Assembly (NCBI GenBank): GCA_049515555.1
Contig: JBEKTY010000051.1
Coordinates: 1 to 64,000 of the forward strand
Source of the DNA: JBEKTY01 sp049515555
Lineage (GTDB): Bacteria; Planctomycetota; Planctomycetia; Pirellulales; Thermoguttaceae
Direction of reading: 5' to 3'
DNA: 64,000 nucleotides
The position numbers and the translations under genes are program-made. The notes beneath the pieces are model-generated. The model ran no database searches. It was not told the DNA's origin and was given only the letters and a program-made list of their open reading frames with translations. Every line of letters begins with the position of its first letter. Positions within the stretch are counted from its first letter, which is position 1. Positions 8,470 to 17,054 of this stretch are shown piece after piece.

Positions 8470-11400
8470 ATGGTCGGCAGGATGATTCGCTGGGCCCTGG
8501 ATCAGCCGCTGATCGTGCTGCTGTTGGCCGGCGTGCTGCTGGCGGCGGGGGGCTACGCCTTCTTTCACATCAACGTCGAGGCCTATCCCGACCCCGCCCC
8601 GCCGATCATCGAGGTCATTGCGCAGAACCCCGGGGCCTCGGCCGAGGAGATGGAGCGCCTGGTGACCACACCGCTGGAGGTCACCCTGGCGGGGATGCCC
8701 GGCCTGCAGACCACGCGGAGCAAGTCGCTGTTCGGGCTGTCGCACCTGCGGAACCAGTTTCAGTACGGCGTGGATTACCGGTCGGCGCGGCAGGAAGTGA
8801 TCAACCGGCTGCAGTTCACGCAGGCCTTGCCGCAGGGCGTGGTGCCGCAGATTTCGCCGGAGAGCCCCACCGGCGAGATCTTTCGCTACTGGCTGCCCTC
8901 GCCCAAGGATTCGCTGGGCCGGAACGTCTACACGCTGGCCGATCTGAAATCGCTGCAAGACTGGACGCTGGAGCGCGAGCTGCGGCGGATTCCGCGGATC
9001 GCCGACATTACCAGTTTCGGCGGGACGGTCAAGCGCTACGAGCTGCACCCGGACCCCGACCGCCTGCGGCGTTACGGGATCACCCTGGGGCAGTTGCAGG
9101 CGGCGGTGGCCAACTCGAACGCCAACGTCGGCGGCGACTACCTGTTCCAGGGTCCGGTAGTGCAGAACGTGCGGGGCATCGGCCTGGTGGGCGGGGGCCT
9201 GGACCCCATGCAGTCGCCGCAATTGTTTGCGGCCCAGGGCCCGCCGGCGGCCGCCGAATTTCTCCGCAGCGAGGAGAACCGCCGCCTGGCGGAGCTGCGC
9301 TCGATCGTAATCACCTCGGTCAACAATCATCCCATCCGCGTGGACGACGTGGTGCAGGGCGGCCCGCTGGCCGACCCGCGGCAGATCGGGGCGCGGGGCG
9401 CGGTGGTGGGGCATCAGACCCGGCTGGGCCAGGTCGCCGTCTGCCGCCCCCGGCGCGACGCCGAGGGCCGCGAGCTGCTCGACGCCGACGGCAACCGCCG
9501 CTGGCTGGACGAGGACGACGCCGTGCAGAGCATCGTCCTCCTGCGGCAGCACGAAGACTCGCTGCCCGCCCTGCACGACGTCCAGCAGCAGGTCAAGGAG
9601 TTGAACGAGAACCCGGGCCGGCTCCTGCCCGGCGTGCGGATCGAACCCTATTACGACCGCACCGAGCTGATCGGCGTGACGACCGAGACGGTGCGGGAGA
9701 ACCTGCTGACGGGCATCGCCCTGGTGGTGCTCGTGCTCTTGATGTTCCTCAGCAACGTGCGGACGGCGCTGATCGTGGCCGTGAACATCCCCCTGGCGCT
9801 GCTCTTCGCCTTTGCCGCGCTGTATTGGCGGGGCCGGTCGGCCAATCTGCTCTCCATCGGGGCGGTGGACTTCGGCATCATCGTCGATTCGTCGGTGATC
9901 ATGGTGGAGAACATCTACCGGCACCTGGCCGGCAGCCGGGACAGCGATCTGCCGCTCAAGCAGCGGATCCTCCGCGCCACGGCCGAGATCGACCGGCCGC
10001 TGTTGTTCTCGACGGTGATCATCGTCTGCGCGTTCATTCCGCTGTTTACGATGCGGGGGCCGGAGGGGCAACTCTTCGGGCCCATGGCCGAGACCTACGC
10101 CTTCGCCCTGTCCGGCGGCCTGCTCCTGGCCGTGCTGCTGTCGCCCGTGCTGTGCCTGCTGCTGTTGCGGCGGCTGGGGCCGACCCGCGAGAACTTCATG
10201 GTCCGCTGGCTCAAGGCCGGCTATCTCCGCCACCTCCGTGTGTGCCTCAAACACCGCCTGTGGAGCCTGGTGGCGCTGGGCGGGCTGGCCGCCGCCACCG
10301 CCGTGGTGATGCCCTACGTGGGCCGCGAGTTCATGCCCGAGCTGGAAGAAGGAAACCTCTGGATCCGCGGCGAGCTGCCGGTGAACATCGCCCTGCCGGA
10401 GACCACCAAGATAACGCGGGCGGCGCGGGCCGTCATGCAGCGTTATCCCGAAGTGGGAACCATTGTCAGCCAGGTCGGCCGGCCCGACGACGGCACCGAC
10501 ACCTCGGGCTTCAACAACATGGAGTTCTTCGTGCCGCTGCGGCCGCAACGGGAGTGGCCGGCGGTCAAGCCGCGGTCGGGCTGGGCGCGGCTCTTCGGCC
10601 TCCGCCGCCCGCGCAGCAAGCCGGAGCTCATCGACGACATGGGCAACGAGCTCTCCAGCCTCGTCGGCGTCGATTGGAACTTCTCGCAGAACATCCGCGA
10701 CAACGTAATGGAATCGCTCTCGGGCATCAAGGGCGACAATTCGGTGAAGATCATCGGGCCGGACCTGGACGAGCTGGAGCGCCTGGCCGACGCAGTGCAG
10801 AAGGTCCTCGGCGGCGTGCCGGGCGTCCAGGAGGTGGGGGTCTTTCGCATCAAGGGCCAGCCCAACCTGGAGTTTCCCGTCGACCGGCAGAAGTGCCAGC
10901 GCTGGGGTGTGAGCGTGACCGACGTGCTGAACGTGATCCAGACCGCGGTGGCCGGCAAGGCCGTTACCCAGATGATCGAGGGCGAGAAGACCTTCGACGT
11001 GGCCCTCCGCTGGCCGGCGGCCCTGCGCAGCAGCGTGCAAACGATCCTGGCCATCCCGGTGGACCTGGCCAACAACCAGACCACGGCCGGCTACGTGCCC
11101 AGCACACCCGCCACGCCGCACACGGGGGCCGCCAGCGGTATATCGACGGTGGGCAGCAGCGTGGCCCTGCCCGCCACTACCGGCAGCCAGTTCGGCGGCA
11201 CGCTGAATAATTTGGGCGCTACGCCCCGGCGGCAGTTGGGCGACCTGGTAACGCCGCTGGACGAGCGCGGGCGGCCCGACCCCAAGGCCGATTACATCCG
11301 CACCGGGGCCTCGACCATCTACCGCGAGCAGGGGCACCGGCTGATCGCCGTGAAGTTCAGCGTTCGCGACCGCGACCTGGCCGGGACGGTGGCCCAGGCG

Positions 11401-12048
11401 CAGCGGGAGACCGCCCATCTGTTCCCCGCCACCGCGCCCTACCACGCCGTCTGGAGCGGCGAGTTCGAGGAGATGCAACAAGCGGAAGGCCGGCTGCTGT
11501 GGATCGTGCCCGTCTCGCTGGGGCTGATCCTCGTCCTGCTGTACATCGCCTTCCGTTCCTTGTTGGATTCCTTCGTCGTGTTGTCCAACGTGCTGGTGCT
11601 GTCGATGGGCGGCATCTGGGCCTTGTGGCTCAGCGGCACGCACTTCAGCATCTCGGCCGCCGTGGGCTTCGTCTCGCTGTTCGGCGTGGCAATAATGGAC
11701 GGCCTGCTGATGATCTCCTATTTCAACCAGCACCGCGCCGCCGGGCTGCCCGTCGAGGAAGCCATCCTGCTGGGCGCGGAGAAGCGGATGCGGCCCATGA
11801 TGATGGCCGACCTGGCGGCGATCCTGGGCTTGCTGCCGGCGGCCTTGGCCCTCCGCCCGGCCTGGGACGCCGCCGGCAGCTTTCGCTGGGTCGAGCAGAT
11901 CGGCTCGCAAACGCAGCGGCCGCTGGCGATCGTCGTCGTGGGCGGCATGCTCACCACGCTCCTCCTGACACGCTACCTGATGCCCGTGCTGTATAGCTTC
12001 TACGGCCGCCGCGAGCCCCGGCCGGTCCCCGGCGGCCTGGGGCACTGA
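8470..12048 (+). CDS. Heavy-metal-type RND efflux permease (CzcA/CusA family)
   Basis: 1192 residues, longer than the ~1040 usual for the family. It shows the expected repeated layout of one TM helix, a periplasmic loop and a TM bundle, twice over. The motif DFGIIVDSSVIMVENI in TM4 matches the DFGxxxDGxxxxxEN signature of metal-exporting HME-RND pumps, with Gly changed to Ser. Extra length lies in two periplasmic insertions: REWPAVKPRSGWARLFGLRR and a low-complexity Thr/Gly/Ser tract around 11090-11290. It uses proton influx to drive export through the adaptor encoded just upstream. No outer-membrane factor gene is adjacent. Substrate not determinable from sequence; divalent or monovalent metal is the family expectation. 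Confidence 0.85.
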   Translation: MVGRMIRWALDQPLIVLLLAGVLLAAGGYAFFHINVEAYPDPAPPIIEVIAQNPGASAEEMERLVTTPLEVTLAGMPGLQTTRSKSLFGLSHLRNQFQYGVDYRSARQEVINRLQFTQALPQGVVPQISPESPTGEIFRYWLPSPKDSLGRNVYTLADLKSLQDWTLERELRRIPRIADITSFGGTVKRYELHPDPDRLRRYGITLGQLQAAVANSNANVGGDYLFQGPVVQNVRGIGLVGGGLDPMQSPQLFAAQGPPAAAEFLRSEENRRLAELRSIVITSVNNHPIRVDDVVQGGPLADPRQIGARGAVVGHQTRLGQVAVCRPRRDAEGRELLDADGNRRWLDEDDAVQSIVLLRQHEDSLPALHDVQQQVKELNENPGRLLPGVRIEPYYDRTELIGVTTETVRENLLTGIALVVLVLLMFLSNVRTALIVAVNIPLALLFAFAALYWRGRSANLLSIGAVDFGIIVDSSVIMVENIYRHLAGSRDSDLPLKQRILRATAEIDRPLLFSTVIIVCAFIPLFTMRGPEGQLFGPMAETYAFALSGGLLLAVLLSPVLCLLLLRRLGPTRENFMVRWLKAGYLRHLRVCLKHRLWSLVALGGLAAATAVVMPYVGREFMPELEEGNLWIRGELPVNIALPETTKITRAARAVMQRYPEVGTIVSQVGRPDDGTDTSGFNNMEFFVPLRPQREWPAVKPRSGWARLFGLRRPRSKPELIDDMGNELSSLVGVDWNFSQNIRDNVMESLSGIKGDNSVKIIGPDLDELERLADAVQKVLGGVPGVQEVGVFRIKGQPNLEFPVDRQKCQRWGVSVTDVLNVIQTAVAGKAVTQMIEGEKTFDVALRWPAALRSSVQTILAIPVDLANNQTTAGYVPSTPATPHTGAASGISTVGSSVALPATTGSQFGGTLNNLGATPRRQLGDLVTPLDERGRPDPKADYIRTGASTIYREQGHRLIAVKFSVRDRDLAGTVAQAQRETAHLFPATAPYHAVWSGEFEEMQQAEGRLLWIVPVSLGLILVLLYIAFRSLLDSFVVLSNVLVLSMGGIWALWLSGTHFSISAAVGFVSLFGVAIMDGLLMISYFNQHRAAGLPVEEAILLGAEKRMRPMMMADLAAILGLLPAALALRPAWDAAGSFRWVEQIGSQTQRPLAIVVVGGMLTTLLLTRYLMPVLYSFYGRREPRPVPGGLGH

Positions 12049-12050
12049 AG

Positions 12051-12113
12051 GATGAGGGATTAGGGCGGAAGGCGGAGGGCGGAAGGCGGAGGGCGGAGGG
12101 CGGAAGGCGGAAG
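12051..12113. repeat. Heptamer tandem array, nine 7-bp units
   Basis: Starting at 12051 the sequence reads GATGAGG, GATTAGG, then seven units of GCGGAAG/GCGGAGG, all in register at 7 bp, directly after the RND permease stop. A closely related GAAGGCG array sits inside the gene at 59574-60713. It belongs to the class of short tandem arrays described in the findings. Confidence 0.8.
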
Positions 12114-12226
12114 GCCGGGCTCCCCCGCAGCCCGCCACCCGGCTAAACTGATACTGTTGCGAAAGGCCGGAAAGTAGACAAGCCGCGCTCGATCCACCCC
12201 AACAAATCCATAACCCCAGCCAGCAC

Positions 12227-13759
12227 ATGAGCATTCGGCTAACCGTTCGCATGGCCGCTCCGGCCATCGGCATCAGCCTGCTGCTGTTGGCGTTGGGCAG
12301 CCTGGGGGGATGGTACGTTCACCGGCTGCAAACGAGCACCGCGCGGCTGGTCAAGCTGGATGTCTCGACGATCCGCGCCGTCGAGCAGTTGGTCTTCGGC
12401 ATCCAGGACATCCGCATGGAGCTGAGCGAGTATCTGCTGACCTCCGACCGCTCGCATCTGGAGGCCCTGGCCGGCAGTTGCCGCGAGACCGAGTATTGGC
12501 TCGAGGAGACTGAGAAGCTGGCCGACGACCAGGACGAGATCGCGCTGGCCGGCCAGATTCGTAGCGGCTACGGGCGGCTGGCGGGCGAGTTGCAGCGGCT
12601 GGCCCGCGCACCAGGCGGCGCCGAGACCCGCCGGGCCGTCGAGCAGCTTGCCGGCGAGGCGGCCCCGCGGGAGGTGCTGGCCCCGGCCCAGCAGTTGCTG
12701 GCCTACGAGGATCGCCTGATCCGACACAGCGGCGACGCCAATCAGCGCATGGCCTCGTGGATGACCATGGTCCTGTGGCTGTTGGGCGCCTGCGGGGCGG
12801 CGGCCGGCTTGGTGGCCGGCTTCGGCATCGCCCGCGGCGTCAGTCGCTCGATCGTCCGGCTGCAGGTGCTGATCCGCGCCGTGAGCGGCAAGCTGGAGGA
12901 AGTGATCGGCCCGGTGGACCTCGCCCCCTCGGGCAACATCGAGAACCTGGACCTCATCCTGCGGCGCATGGCCGATCACGTGGGCACGGTGGTCGATCGC
13001 TTGCAGCAGAGCCGGCTGGAGGTGTTGCGGGCCGAGCAGATGGCGGCCCTCGGGCAGCTTGCGGCGGGCCTGGCCCACGAGCTCCGCAACCCCCTGACGG
13101 CCATGAAACTGCTCATTCAATCGGCGGTCGAGGCGGGGGATTGTGCCGCCCTGGGCGGCCGCGACCTGGCCGTGCTCGGGGCCGAGACCACGCGGCTGGA
13201 GCGCTCGATCCAGACCTTCCTGGATTTCGCCCGGCCGCCCACGCTCGAGAAACGCCCCGGCGACGCCCGCCAGGCCATCCGCCAGACCGTGGCCCTGATC
13301 GAGGCCCGCGTCAATCGCCAGGGCGTCGAGCTCGGCTGCGATTTGCCCGAGCAGCCGCTCGTCGTCGAGGCCGACCACGAGCAGCTCCGCCAGGTGCTGC
13401 TCAACCTGCTGCTCAACGCCCTGGACTGCCTGCCCAACGGCGGGCGGATCCGCATCGCCGCCGGCCCGGCCGAAGGGCCCGCGGGGGCGGGAATCGTTAT
13501 CACCGTGGCCGACAGCGGCCCGGGAATCCCCGATCAGCTCGCCGAGCGGATCTTCGATCCCTATGTCAGCACGAAGGACAGCGGGCTGGGGCTGGGGCTG
13601 GCCATCTGCCGGCGGATCGTCCAGACGCACGGCGGCGACGTCGTCGCCGGTAACGCCCCCGAAGGCGGCGCCGTGTTCACCGTCCGGCTTCCAAGATCGA
13701 GTTCCGCCAGCGATGAAACAAATTCCGCCACGGATTCCGCCGCGGATGAAACGAAGTAA
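12227..13759 (+). CDS. Membrane sensor histidine kinase
   Basis: 510 residues. Two TM segments (AAPAIGISLLLLALGSLGGW near the start and WLLGACGAAAGLVAGFGIA near residue 190) bracket a helical extracytoplasmic sensor. A HAMP-like linker leads to a HisKA dimerisation helix with the phospho-acceptor His in AHELRNPLTAMK and an HATPase domain with N-box LLLNALDCL, G-box DSGPGIP and GLGLGLAI. The cognate regulator is almost certainly the NtrC-type protein at 14236, now separated by an inserted GxxExxY cassette. The last ~16 residues (SDETNSATDSAADETK) are encoded by repeat DNA, so the native C-terminus was probably shorter. No clear ribosome binding site precedes ATG 12227. Confidence 0.88.
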   Translation: MSIRLTVRMAAPAIGISLLLLALGSLGGWYVHRLQTSTARLVKLDVSTIRAVEQLVFGIQDIRMELSEYLLTSDRSHLEALAGSCRETEYWLEETEKLADDQDEIALAGQIRSGYGRLAGELQRLARAPGGAETRRAVEQLAGEAAPREVLAPAQQLLAYEDRLIRHSGDANQRMASWMTMVLWLLGACGAAAGLVAGFGIARGVSRSIVRLQVLIRAVSGKLEEVIGPVDLAPSGNIENLDLILRRMADHVGTVVDRLQQSRLEVLRAEQMAALGQLAAGLAHELRNPLTAMKLLIQSAVEAGDCAALGGRDLAVLGAETTRLERSIQTFLDFARPPTLEKRPGDARQAIRQTVALIEARVNRQGVELGCDLPEQPLVVEADHEQLRQVLLNLLLNALDCLPNGGRIRIAAGPAEGPAGAGIVITVADSGPGIPDQLAERIFDPYVSTKDSGLGLGLAICRRIVQTHGGDVVAGNAPEGGAVFTVRLPRSSSASDETNSATDSAADETK

Positions 13760-13793
13760 GCCACGGATGAAACACGGATTGAACACAGATAAA
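13759..13793. repeat. 11-bp repeat arm, left of GxxExxY cassette
   Basis: Three near-repeats of an 11-bp unit (ACGGATGAAAC, ACGGATTGAAC, ACAGATAAAGG) start right after the histidine kinase stop. Degenerate copies (GATGAAAC, CCACGGATTCC) continue upstream into the end of that gene. The arm is inverted relative to 14181-14215, so the pair encloses the GxxExxY gene. Confidence 0.8.
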
Positions 13794-13801
13794 GGCAATA
13801 C

Positions 13802-14170
13802 ATGGAATTTCAACACCCCGAAATAACCGGACAGGTGATCGGAGCGGCCTTTGAGGTGTATCGGGAGTTGGGGTATGGGTTTTTGGAACGTGTCTACCAG
13901 CGAGCCATGCAGGTCGAGTTATGCCAACGAGGCTTGAAGGCTGAAACCGAATCCTCCATCGACGTACACTACAAGGGTGTTGTGGTCGGAGAATATCGGG
14001 CTGACCTGCTCGTCAACGGCGCGGTGATCGTCGAGTTGAAGGCCGCAAAGGCTTACATGCCTGATGACGAGCCGCAGTTGCTCAACGAGCTGCGGGGGAC
14101 AGGCCTTAAAGTCGGCCTGCTTATCAATTTTGGTCGTACCAAGGTCGAGTTCAAACGAATGGTCTTTTAG
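13802..14170 (+). CDS. GxxExxY family protein
   Basis: 122 residues with the family signature GxxExxY in GYGFLERVYQRAM, followed by YRADLLVNGAVIVELKAAK, a D...ExK pattern like the PD-(D/E)XK nuclease fold. The family is widespread, usually as a lone gene, and has no proven role; the nuclease link is structural inference from the DxxxxxxxxxExK motif. Here the gene lies inside inverted arrays of an 11-bp repeat between the two genes of a two-component system, with different codon flavour (more A/T at third positions) from its GC-rich neighbours, which suggests insertion. Confidence 0.82.
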   Translation: MEFQHPEITGQVIGAAFEVYRELGYGFLERVYQRAMQVELCQRGLKAETESSIDVHYKGVVVGEYRADLLVNGAVIVELKAAKAYMPDDEPQLLNELRGTGLKVGLLINFGRTKVEFKRMVF

Positions 14171-14217
14171 TTCCGTCTCTATCTGTGTTTCATCTGTGTT
14201 TCATCTGTGGCTAGTTC
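14171..14217. repeat. 11-bp repeat arm, right of GxxExxY cassette
   Basis: Two perfect ATCTGTGTTTC units and a partial ATCTGTGGCTAG are the reverse complement of the left arm at 13759-13793. The arm starts at the stop of the GxxExxY gene and ends shortly before the response-regulator start. The same unit, slightly diverged, forms a gene-less pair at 42118-42206. Confidence 0.8.
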
Positions 14218-14235
14218 CCTGACCGAGGAAACATC

Positions 14236-15660
14236 ATGCCCAGCCTGCTGATCGTCGACGACGAGCCCAACGTCTGCTATTCGCTGGAGAAGGCCCTGCG
14301 GTCGGAGAAGCTCGAGATCCGCACCGCCTTGACCGCGGGCGAGGCCCTCGAGTCGGTCCGCCGCGACCCGCCCGACGCCGTGATCCTCGACGTGCGGCTG
14401 CCCGACATGTCGGGCCTGGAGGCCTATCGCCGTATCCGCCAGATCGACGCCCGGCTGCCGGTGATCGTGGTCACCGCCCACGGGACCACCGATACGGCCA
14501 TCGAGGCCATGAAGCTGGGCGCGTTCGAGTACCTGCTCAAGCCGCCCGACTTGCCGCAGCTTCGCGACGTGGTGGCGCGGGCCGTGCACCTGAGTCGCAT
14601 CACCCGCTTGCCGGCCATGTACGAGGAGGTGCAGCAGGCCGAGGGCGACCAACTGGTGGGCCGCGCCGCGACCATGCAGGAGCTGTACAAGTCGATCGGC
14701 CGCATCGCCCCGCAAGACGTGACCGTACTGGTCTGCGGCGAGAGCGGGACGGGCAAGGAGCTGGTGGCCCGCGCCATCTACCAGCACAGCCGGCGGAGCC
14801 AGGCCCCCTTCCTGGCCATCAACTGCGCAGCCATCCCCGAGCCGCTGCTGGAGAGCGAGCTGTTCGGCCACGAGCGCGGGTCGTTCACCGGCGCCGACCG
14901 GCGGCGGATCGGCAAGTTCGAGCAGGCCGACGGCGGGACGCTGTTCATGGACGAGGTGGGCGACATGGCCCCCGCTACCCAGGCCAAGCTCCTGCGGCTG
15001 TTGCAGGAGCAGCAGTTCGAGCGGGTGGGGGGCAACACGACGATCCGCTCGGATATCCGCGTCATCGCGGCCACGAACCAGGACCTGGCGGCCCTGGCCG
15101 CCGCCGGCCGCTTCCGCCAGGACCTCTTCTACCGCCTCAACGTGCTCTCCATCCTCATCCCCCCCTTGCGCGAGCGGACCGACGACATCCCCCTGCTGGT
15201 CGAGTATTTTCTGGGCCGCATGAACCGCGAGTTGCAGCGGCACGTGCGGGCCGTCGCGCCCGAGGCCATGCAACTGCTGATGCAACACGTCTGGCCGGGC
15301 AACGTTCGCGAGTTGCAAAGCGCGGTCAAGTACGCCCTGGTGCACAGTGCCGGCGACGTGCTGACGCCGGAATGCCTCCCGCCCCAGGTCCGCGAGCCCG
15401 CCGGCCCGCCCGCCGAGCCCGGCGCCCTCGACGTGGTGGCCCTGGCCCGCCGGCTGCTGGCCCACGAAGGCGGCAACGTCTATTACCAGGTCCAGGCGGC
15501 CGTCGATCGGGCACTCCTGGACGAGGTCCTCCGCCACGTCAAGGGCAACCAGGTCGAGGCCGCCGAGCGGCTGGGCATCTCGCGAAACACGCTCCGCTCG
15601 AAGCTCCGCGCCGCCGGCCTGGTCGTCGAAAAACAGGTCAACGAGGCCCCCGAGACTTAA
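14236..15660 (+). CDS. NtrC-family sigma54-dependent response regulator
   Basis: 474 residues in three domains. The receiver has acidic pocket VDDEPN and phospho-acceptor Asp52 in VILDVRLPD. The AAA+ sigma54-interaction domain has Walker A GESGTGKE, ESELFGHERGSFTGA (the GAFTGA loop with Ser for Ala), Walker B GGTLFMDEVGD and the arginine-finger region. A Fis-type HTH ends the protein (EAAERLGISRNTLRSKLRAAG). It activates sigma54 promoters when phosphorylated, most likely by the kinase at 12227-13759. Targets are not evident here. GAGGAAAC lies before ATG 14236. Two parts of this gene recur as a decayed copy at 16950-17054. Confidence 0.93.
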   Translation: MPSLLIVDDEPNVCYSLEKALRSEKLEIRTALTAGEALESVRRDPPDAVILDVRLPDMSGLEAYRRIRQIDARLPVIVVTAHGTTDTAIEAMKLGAFEYLLKPPDLPQLRDVVARAVHLSRITRLPAMYEEVQQAEGDQLVGRAATMQELYKSIGRIAPQDVTVLVCGESGTGKELVARAIYQHSRRSQAPFLAINCAAIPEPLLESELFGHERGSFTGADRRRIGKFEQADGGTLFMDEVGDMAPATQAKLLRLLQEQQFERVGGNTTIRSDIRVIAATNQDLAALAAAGRFRQDLFYRLNVLSILIPPLRERTDDIPLLVEYFLGRMNRELQRHVRAVAPEAMQLLMQHVWPGNVRELQSAVKYALVHSAGDVLTPECLPPQVREPAGPPAEPGALDVVALARRLLAHEGGNVYYQVQAAVDRALLDEVLRHVKGNQVEAAERLGISRNTLRSKLRAAGLVVEKQVNEAPET

Positions 15661-15732
15661 GCGTGCGCCCGGCGTCACGGACAAAGGGCGCGAATGTTGC
15701 AGCCGGCACACGCCGCGTGCCGTAGCGCGCGG

Positions 15733-15782
15733 ACAGTTCGGCGCGGGTCTCCCGACCACAGTTCGGCGCGGGTCTCCCGACC
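15733..15782. repeat. Perfect 25-bp tandem duplication
   Basis: Two identical adjacent 25-bp units (15733-15757 and 15758-15782), each beginning ACAGTTCGGCGCGGGTCTCC. They lie in the ~290-bp gap between the regulator and the first PEP-CTERM gene. Confidence 0.9.
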
Positions 15783-15793
15783 CCGCCGCGGCC

Positions 15794-15831
15794 CGACCGA
15801 AGGTCTCCAGGGCTAGGGAGACCTTCGGTCG
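15794..15831. repeat. Perfect 15-bp stem palindrome
   Basis: CGACCGAAGGTCTCC (15794-15808) and its exact reverse complement (15817-15831) flank an 8-base loop. No T-run follows on either side, so a classic intrinsic terminator is unlikely. It sits between GGCACACGCCGCGTGCC-type words at ~15704 and ~15886, which look like halves of the palindrome family seen at 28842-28911. Confidence 0.75.
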
Positions 15832-15953
15832 GCGGTGTGGCTCGGTCGGAGACCGGCCACAACGTGCGCCGTAAGCTTCAGTGGATTAGGCACACGGCGT
15901 GTGCCTGCTACATTAGCGCGGCCCGTGAACGTTTGCCCTGGAGTTGGCGGTCG

Positions 15954-16568
15954 TTAAGCCTTCGCCCTGCGCCGCCGCAGACAAACTAGCCCTGCCAGGA
16001 CCGGAAATAGCGAGCCCAAAGCTATTAAGGATGTGGGCTCGGGGACCTGTGAGGACTCGGCCCTGGCGATTATCCAATCGCCCGTGACGGGATCCACCGG
16101 CTCCTGGATCTGGATGTTGGCACCGACAACGGATACGCCGGACCCGGGGATCGCCCCGACGGCGTAAAGGGACAACACACCTTGGCCCAGGTTGGCCAAC
16201 TCGGTGTACTCCGTGTTGCCGGCGCTAGCGAGAGTGAGGCTCGGCCACGGCGGCGGCGCTTCAAGCAAGATGTAGGTTGAAGTGAACTCGATCCTACTAG
16301 CAGACGACCCGGCAATGTTCCACTTTTCCGATCCGTTGGGGCCCTTCATCGTGATCGACCCGCCTACAATAGTCCCCGCCGACACTTGGATCGTCCCACC
16401 GATACTGTCAGTGAATGAGGGGTTATTGGAATCCTTGGCCGTCAGGGTGACCATGTCGTAAGTGAGGGTGTCGGCCAGGGCTTTGGATACGGGAGCCGGG
16501 AGGACAGCCGAAAACAATAGCAGGGCGGTAGCCGCAGCCAAACGGGTTCGGGTGAAAGGATGGTACAT
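15954..16568 (-). CDS. PEP-CTERM sorting-domain protein
   Basis: 204 residues. A signal peptide (ATALLLFSAVLPAPVSKALA) is followed by a beta-rich secreted region. The C-terminus is a classic PEP-CTERM tripartite signal: VPEP, hydrophobic helix LIALGSLFPVLAGLVCL, then RRRRAKA. Such proteins are exported, anchored transiently and processed by an exosortase not encoded here. ATG 16568 has AGGAG 8 bases upstream; the longer frame upstream only reads through a palindromic repeat. It resembles the neighbouring PEP-CTERM gene at 17052 in its C-terminal coding sequence, consistent with duplication. Confidence 0.8.
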   Translation of the reverse strand: MYHPFTRTRLAAATALLLFSAVLPAPVSKALADTLTYDMVTLTAKDSNNPSFTDSIGGTIQVSAGTIVGGSITMKGPNGSEKWNIAGSSASRIEFTSTYILLEAPPPWPSLTLASAGNTEYTELANLGQGVLSLYAVGAIPGSGVSVVGANIQIQEPVDPVTGDWIIARAESSQVPEPTSLIALGSLFPVLAGLVCLRRRRAKA

Positions 16569-16678
16569 GACCGTGCTCCTGGACGAGTGAGTTTGCTTGG
16601 AATCGGCCTGGTGCGATTTGCATCTCCCGTCTGCCACCAACTTACGACCTTGGTTTCCGCCCGAGGCAGCGACCGGAG

Positions 16679-16757
16679 GGAAAAAGGGGACAGGCACCAT
16701 TTGCCGGAACGGCCCGGAGGGTGCTTCGCACAAATGGTGCCTGTCCCCTTTTTCCCT
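16679..16757. repeat. REP-type palindrome, copy A
   Basis: Arms AAAAAGGGGACAGGCACCAT and its complement close a loop containing GCCGGAACGGCCCGGAGGGTG. The same element occurs at 20339, 23324, 45036 and 48004. The element could fold as a long hairpin in RNA. Confidence 0.92.
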
Positions 16758-16860
16758 TCCCGCCGGGGGCCCGGGAAGCAAGGGAGCGAAACCGCCCGGA
16801 TCATCACCTATCGGTTAGCATAGCGAGGCCCTCCACCCTGTCAATCGTTTTTTCTCATAT

Positions 16861-16902
16861 TTCGCATAGTCGCAACCGGACTTCGCATAGTCGCAACCGG
16901 AC
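16861..16902. repeat. Two 21-bp direct repeats
   Basis: The unit TTCGCATAGTCGCAACCGG plus AC occurs at 16861-16881 and 16882-16902. Its first 16 bases recur at 17945-17960, flanking the second PEP-CTERM gene. The copies bracket the duplicated segment. Confidence 0.85.
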
Positions 16903-16949
16903 TTCGCAAACATGTATCTTCCGGGGGACCGCAAAATGGGGAGCCCAGC

Positions 16950-17054
16950 ACCCAGGCCAAGCTCCTGCGGCTGTTACAGGAGCAGCAGTTCGAGCGGGTG
17001 GGGGGCGACACGATGGTCTCCGCGCCGTCGGCCTGGTCGTCGAGAAACAAGTCA
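16950..17054 (+). pseudogene. Decayed, internally deleted copy of the NtrC regulator gene
   Basis: Bases 16950-17013 match 14977-15040 (central AAA+ region, ACCCAGGCCAAGCTCCTGCG and following) at near identity. They are joined directly to 17021-17054, which match 15608-15641 at the end of the regulator gene (GGCCTGGTCGTCGA). About 570 bp between these parts is missing. The remnant runs straight into the end of the second PEP-CTERM gene, as the intact regulator is followed by the first. It cannot encode a functional protein. Confidence 0.85.

Noticed and set aside
12051..12113. CRISPR array
   Set aside because: Units are 7 bp without spacers and no cas gene is present; none of the tandem arrays in the window has repeat-spacer structure.
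15794..15831. Intrinsic terminator for the NtrC regulator
   Set aside because: Stem is perfect but no T-run follows on either strand, and it lies ~135 bp after the stop; kept as a palindrome only.
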